Source: Shewanella avicenniae
GTDB lineage: Bacteria > Pseudomonadota > Gammaproteobacteria > Enterobacterales > Shewanellaceae
DNA: 64,000 nt
NCBI RefSeq assembly: GCF_017354945.1
Contig: NZ_CP071503.1
Span: forward strand, 620,001 to 684,000
Direction: 5' to 3'
Made by a program: the position numbers and the translations under genes. This document shows positions 62,229 through 64,000 of this stretch, one piece after another (positions within the stretch are counted from its first letter, which is position 1; each line of letters opens with the position of its first letter). The notes beneath the pieces were generated by a model. It ran no database searches, was not told where the DNA came from, and saw nothing but the letters and a program-made list of their open reading frames with translations.

Positions 62229-63416
62229 GTGGTGAGAGCTTTTAGCGTAGCGATACTGATGAGTGCTGTAAGCGTACTCACCATACCGACAGCGATGGCA
62301 GTACAAACGTCTGCAACCTTGGCTGATACATTGCAAAATTCATTGCAAACTGTAGTCAACGATGCCGTAGCGCCCGTGATGGCGCAATACCAAGTGCCGG
62401 GGATGGCGATTGCCGTTATCCACCAGCAGCAACAGGCGTTTTTTAATTTTGGTGTGGCCGATATCGAGGCACAAACGCCGGTGACTGAATCGACCTTGTT
62501 TGAGCTTGGCTCAGTCAGTAAAACCTTCAATGGCTTGCTGGCAGGCTACGCGATAACTCAAGACAAGTTAGCCTTAGCCGACCATCCCAGTCGGTACAGG
62601 TCAGCACTAACCGGTACGGCAGTCGATCAAGCCACACTCCTGCACTTAGCCAGCTACACAGCAGGTGGTTTTCCGTTACAGTTCCCTGAATCAGTGCACG
62701 ATGATGCCTCGATGCAGACTTATTTTCAGCAATGGCAACCCACGGCTAAGCCCGGTATGGTGCGGCAATACTCCAACCCCAGTATTGCCCTGTTTGGCTA
62801 TTTGGTCAGTCGCGCTTTGGGGCAGGATTATCAGCAACTCATCGAGCAACAACTGCTGCCAGCAATAGGATTACACCACACCTATATCGATATCCCCGCT
62901 GATGCTGTGGCGGATTACGCTTGGGGCTATAACCGCAATATGCAGCCGGTGCATGTTACGCCTGATGTGCTAGATGCTGAAGCCTATGGGATTAAATCCA
63001 GTGCCAGCGATATGCTCCAATATGTGCAATTACAACTGGATAGTCAGTCGTTACCGCCTGCCTATCAGCAAGCTATTGGCCATACTCAGCAAGGCTATTA
63101 TCAACTAGGGGCTATGCGCCAAGGACTGGGCTGGGAGCAATATCCCTATCCGCTCAGCAAAGCCAACTTGTTGGCGGGAAATTCGCGTGAGGTCATCCTG
63201 CAACCCCATGCGGTGACGCCGGTAACTGAACAACTTACAGGCGCGGCTTTGTACAACAAAACCGGTTCTACCGCAGGCTTTGGTGCCTATGTGGTGTTTG
63301 TGCCGCAACGTCAGTTAGGAGTGGTGATTCTGGCAAACCGTTACTATCCCAATGAAGCACGGGTAGAGATAGCCAGTGCGATCATGAAAATCTTAGACCC
63401 AAACGGCTGGCTGTAA
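62229..63416 (+). CDS. Class C beta-lactamase (AmpC family)
   Basis: A 395-residue exported serine beta-lactamase beginning at a GTG with GGGAG upstream. The signal peptide ends TAMA. All three class C motifs are present: SVSK at 95-98 (nucleophile Ser95), YSN at 181-183 and KTG at 343-345. It hydrolyses cephalosporins and penicillins in the periplasm. No ampR regulator is adjacent: the divergent neighbour is an MFS transporter. A closely related esterase or DD-peptidase activity cannot be wholly excluded, but the motif set fits AmpC. Confidence 0.92.
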   Translation: MVRAFSVAILMSAVSVLTIPTAMAVQTSATLADTLQNSLQTVVNDAVAPVMAQYQVPGMAIAVIHQQQQAFFNFGVADIEAQTPVTESTLFELGSVSKTFNGLLAGYAITQDKLALADHPSRYRSALTGTAVDQATLLHLASYTAGGFPLQFPESVHDDASMQTYFQQWQPTAKPGMVRQYSNPSIALFGYLVSRALGQDYQQLIEQQLLPAIGLHHTYIDIPADAVADYAWGYNRNMQPVHVTPDVLDAEAYGIKSSASDMLQYVQLQLDSQSLPPAYQQAIGHTQQGYYQLGAMRQGLGWEQYPYPLSKANLLAGNSREVILQPHAVTPVTEQLTGAALYNKTGSTAGFGAYVVFVPQRQLGVVILANRYYPNEARVEIASAIMKILDPNGWL

Positions 63417-63553
63417 CGCAGCAGCGCTGCAGTATGCGCATGTGAATCATTAGCTAACTAAGTCTAATCAAATCAAATGGTTTGTATATTTGTTGACCGT
63501 CTGTTACTTTGACTTTTCACATTTTCTGTAACGACGCGATAAGGATATACGCG

Positions 63554-64000
63554 ATGAAACTGCCGCTATTGGTGGGTGGACTTCTGCTATTGGCCGGTTG
63601 CCAAACGTCGGATAACGCCACCGCAACGAAACCTGACCCGAACCAAATTAAATATGTGGATCTGACCCGCGAGGATACAAAAGATCTGCTGGAAAAGTAT
63701 TGGGTGATCAGTAAACGGGTTGAGCCTAGATATAACATTGAAGCCGCGAAAAAAGGGCTCTCTGGTTGCGTGACGACAACCGTGGGCATCGGTAGCGATG
63801 GCTCCTTGGTTGGCTATAAAGTCACAGATTCGTTTCCGCAGGGATTATTCGATCAGCAAGCCATTGCTTCATTGCAACAATGGCACTGGCAAGCGACAGA
63901 GGCCAATGTGGATAAAGTGCCTGTGTTGACCCAAGTGACTTTGGTGTTTTTACTGGCGGATAGAGCCCACAACATGGCGGAAGTTGAGCAACATTGCAAT
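63554..64000 (+). CDS. TonB C-terminal-domain lipoprotein, truncated by the window edge
   Basis: An open frame of 149 codons runs from the ATG behind AAGGATATACGCG to the window end. The signal peptide ends in the lipobox LLAGC (Cys16). The following domain contains RYNIEAAKKGLSGCVTTTVGIGSDGSLVGYKVTDSFPQGLFDQQAIASLQQW, the layout of a TonB/TolA C-terminal domain. It may be a periplasmic lipoprotein energy-transducer relative; the missing 3' end limits the call. There is no overlap with its neighbour. Confidence 0.8.
   Translation, partial: MKLPLLVGGLLLLAGCQTSDNATATKPDPNQIKYVDLTREDTKDLLEKYWVISKRVEPRYNIEAAKKGLSGCVTTTVGIGSDGSLVGYKVTDSFPQGLFDQQAIASLQQWHWQATEANVDKVPVLTQVTLVFLLADRAHNMAEVEQHCN

Overview
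The window looks like chromosome of a free-living gammaproteobacterial diazotroph, most likely Shewanella or a close Alteromonadales relative. The reasons are the NifL-NifA / Rnf / NifF layout typical of gammaproteobacteria, a separate flavoprotein-tetraheme cytochrome reductase, a large TonB receptor paired with an S9 peptidase, and the general gene set (PpnP, MtgA, DUF3861, AmpC). The genus call is inference from gene content only.

Nitrogen fixation occupies three blocks. Block 1 (1-7108, + strand) is the 3' end of nifD, then nifK, nifT, nifY, a small nif-associated gene, nifE, nifN, nifX and an fdxB-type ferredoxin. Block 2 (about 19.7-25.0 kb, + strand) is nifU-nifS-nifV-nifW-nifZ-nifM, tightly packed with overlapping starts. 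Block 3 (35.6-47.6 kb) holds nifB-ferredoxin-nifQ and nifL-nifA on the minus strand, and rnfABCDGEH and nifF on the plus strand. Together these encode the structural proteins, FeMo-cofactor and P-cluster assembly, homocitrate synthesis, Mo delivery, the ion-motive electron supply chain to flavodoxin, and the regulators. Six copies of one extended NifA-type site (consensus TTGTCWGCTTTGCGACAA, containing TGT-N10-ACA) stand upstream of nifE, nifU (two), nifB, rnfA and nifF. A GG/GC-spaced sigma-54 element follows each of these promoters, so the region reads as one NifA/RpoN regulon. No nifH (presumably just upstream) and no nifJ are in the window.

The nif blocks are separated by unrelated genes. 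Between blocks 1 and 2 (7.1-19.7 kb) lie an intergenic region rich in hairpins, a carboxylesterase, a GH3 beta-glucosidase, a small lipoprotein, a Fic toxin with its antitoxin, a TonB receptor and an S9 peptidase. Between blocks 2 and 3 (25.0-35.6 kb) lie two small membrane proteins, a ketopantoate reductase, an S9 homologue that has lost its catalytic residues, a tandemly duplicated outer-membrane-protein / periplasmic-protein pair feeding into a diguanylate cyclase, and PpnP.

From 47.6 kb on, the genes are not nif: a MarR regulator with two operator-like palindromes; a periplasmic flavoprotein / tetraheme cytochrome / outer-membrane protein operon facing a cytosolic Cys-rich PAS histidine kinase and NarL-type regulator, with mirror-image ACCTA/TAGGT arrays between them; a PepSY membrane protein under a Fur-like box; a third S9 peptidase; MtgA; an FKBP isomerase; a glutathione transferase; an MFS transporter; a class C beta-lactamase; and a truncated TonB-like lipoprotein. 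I saw no rRNA, tRNA, CRISPR array, transposase or phage gene.
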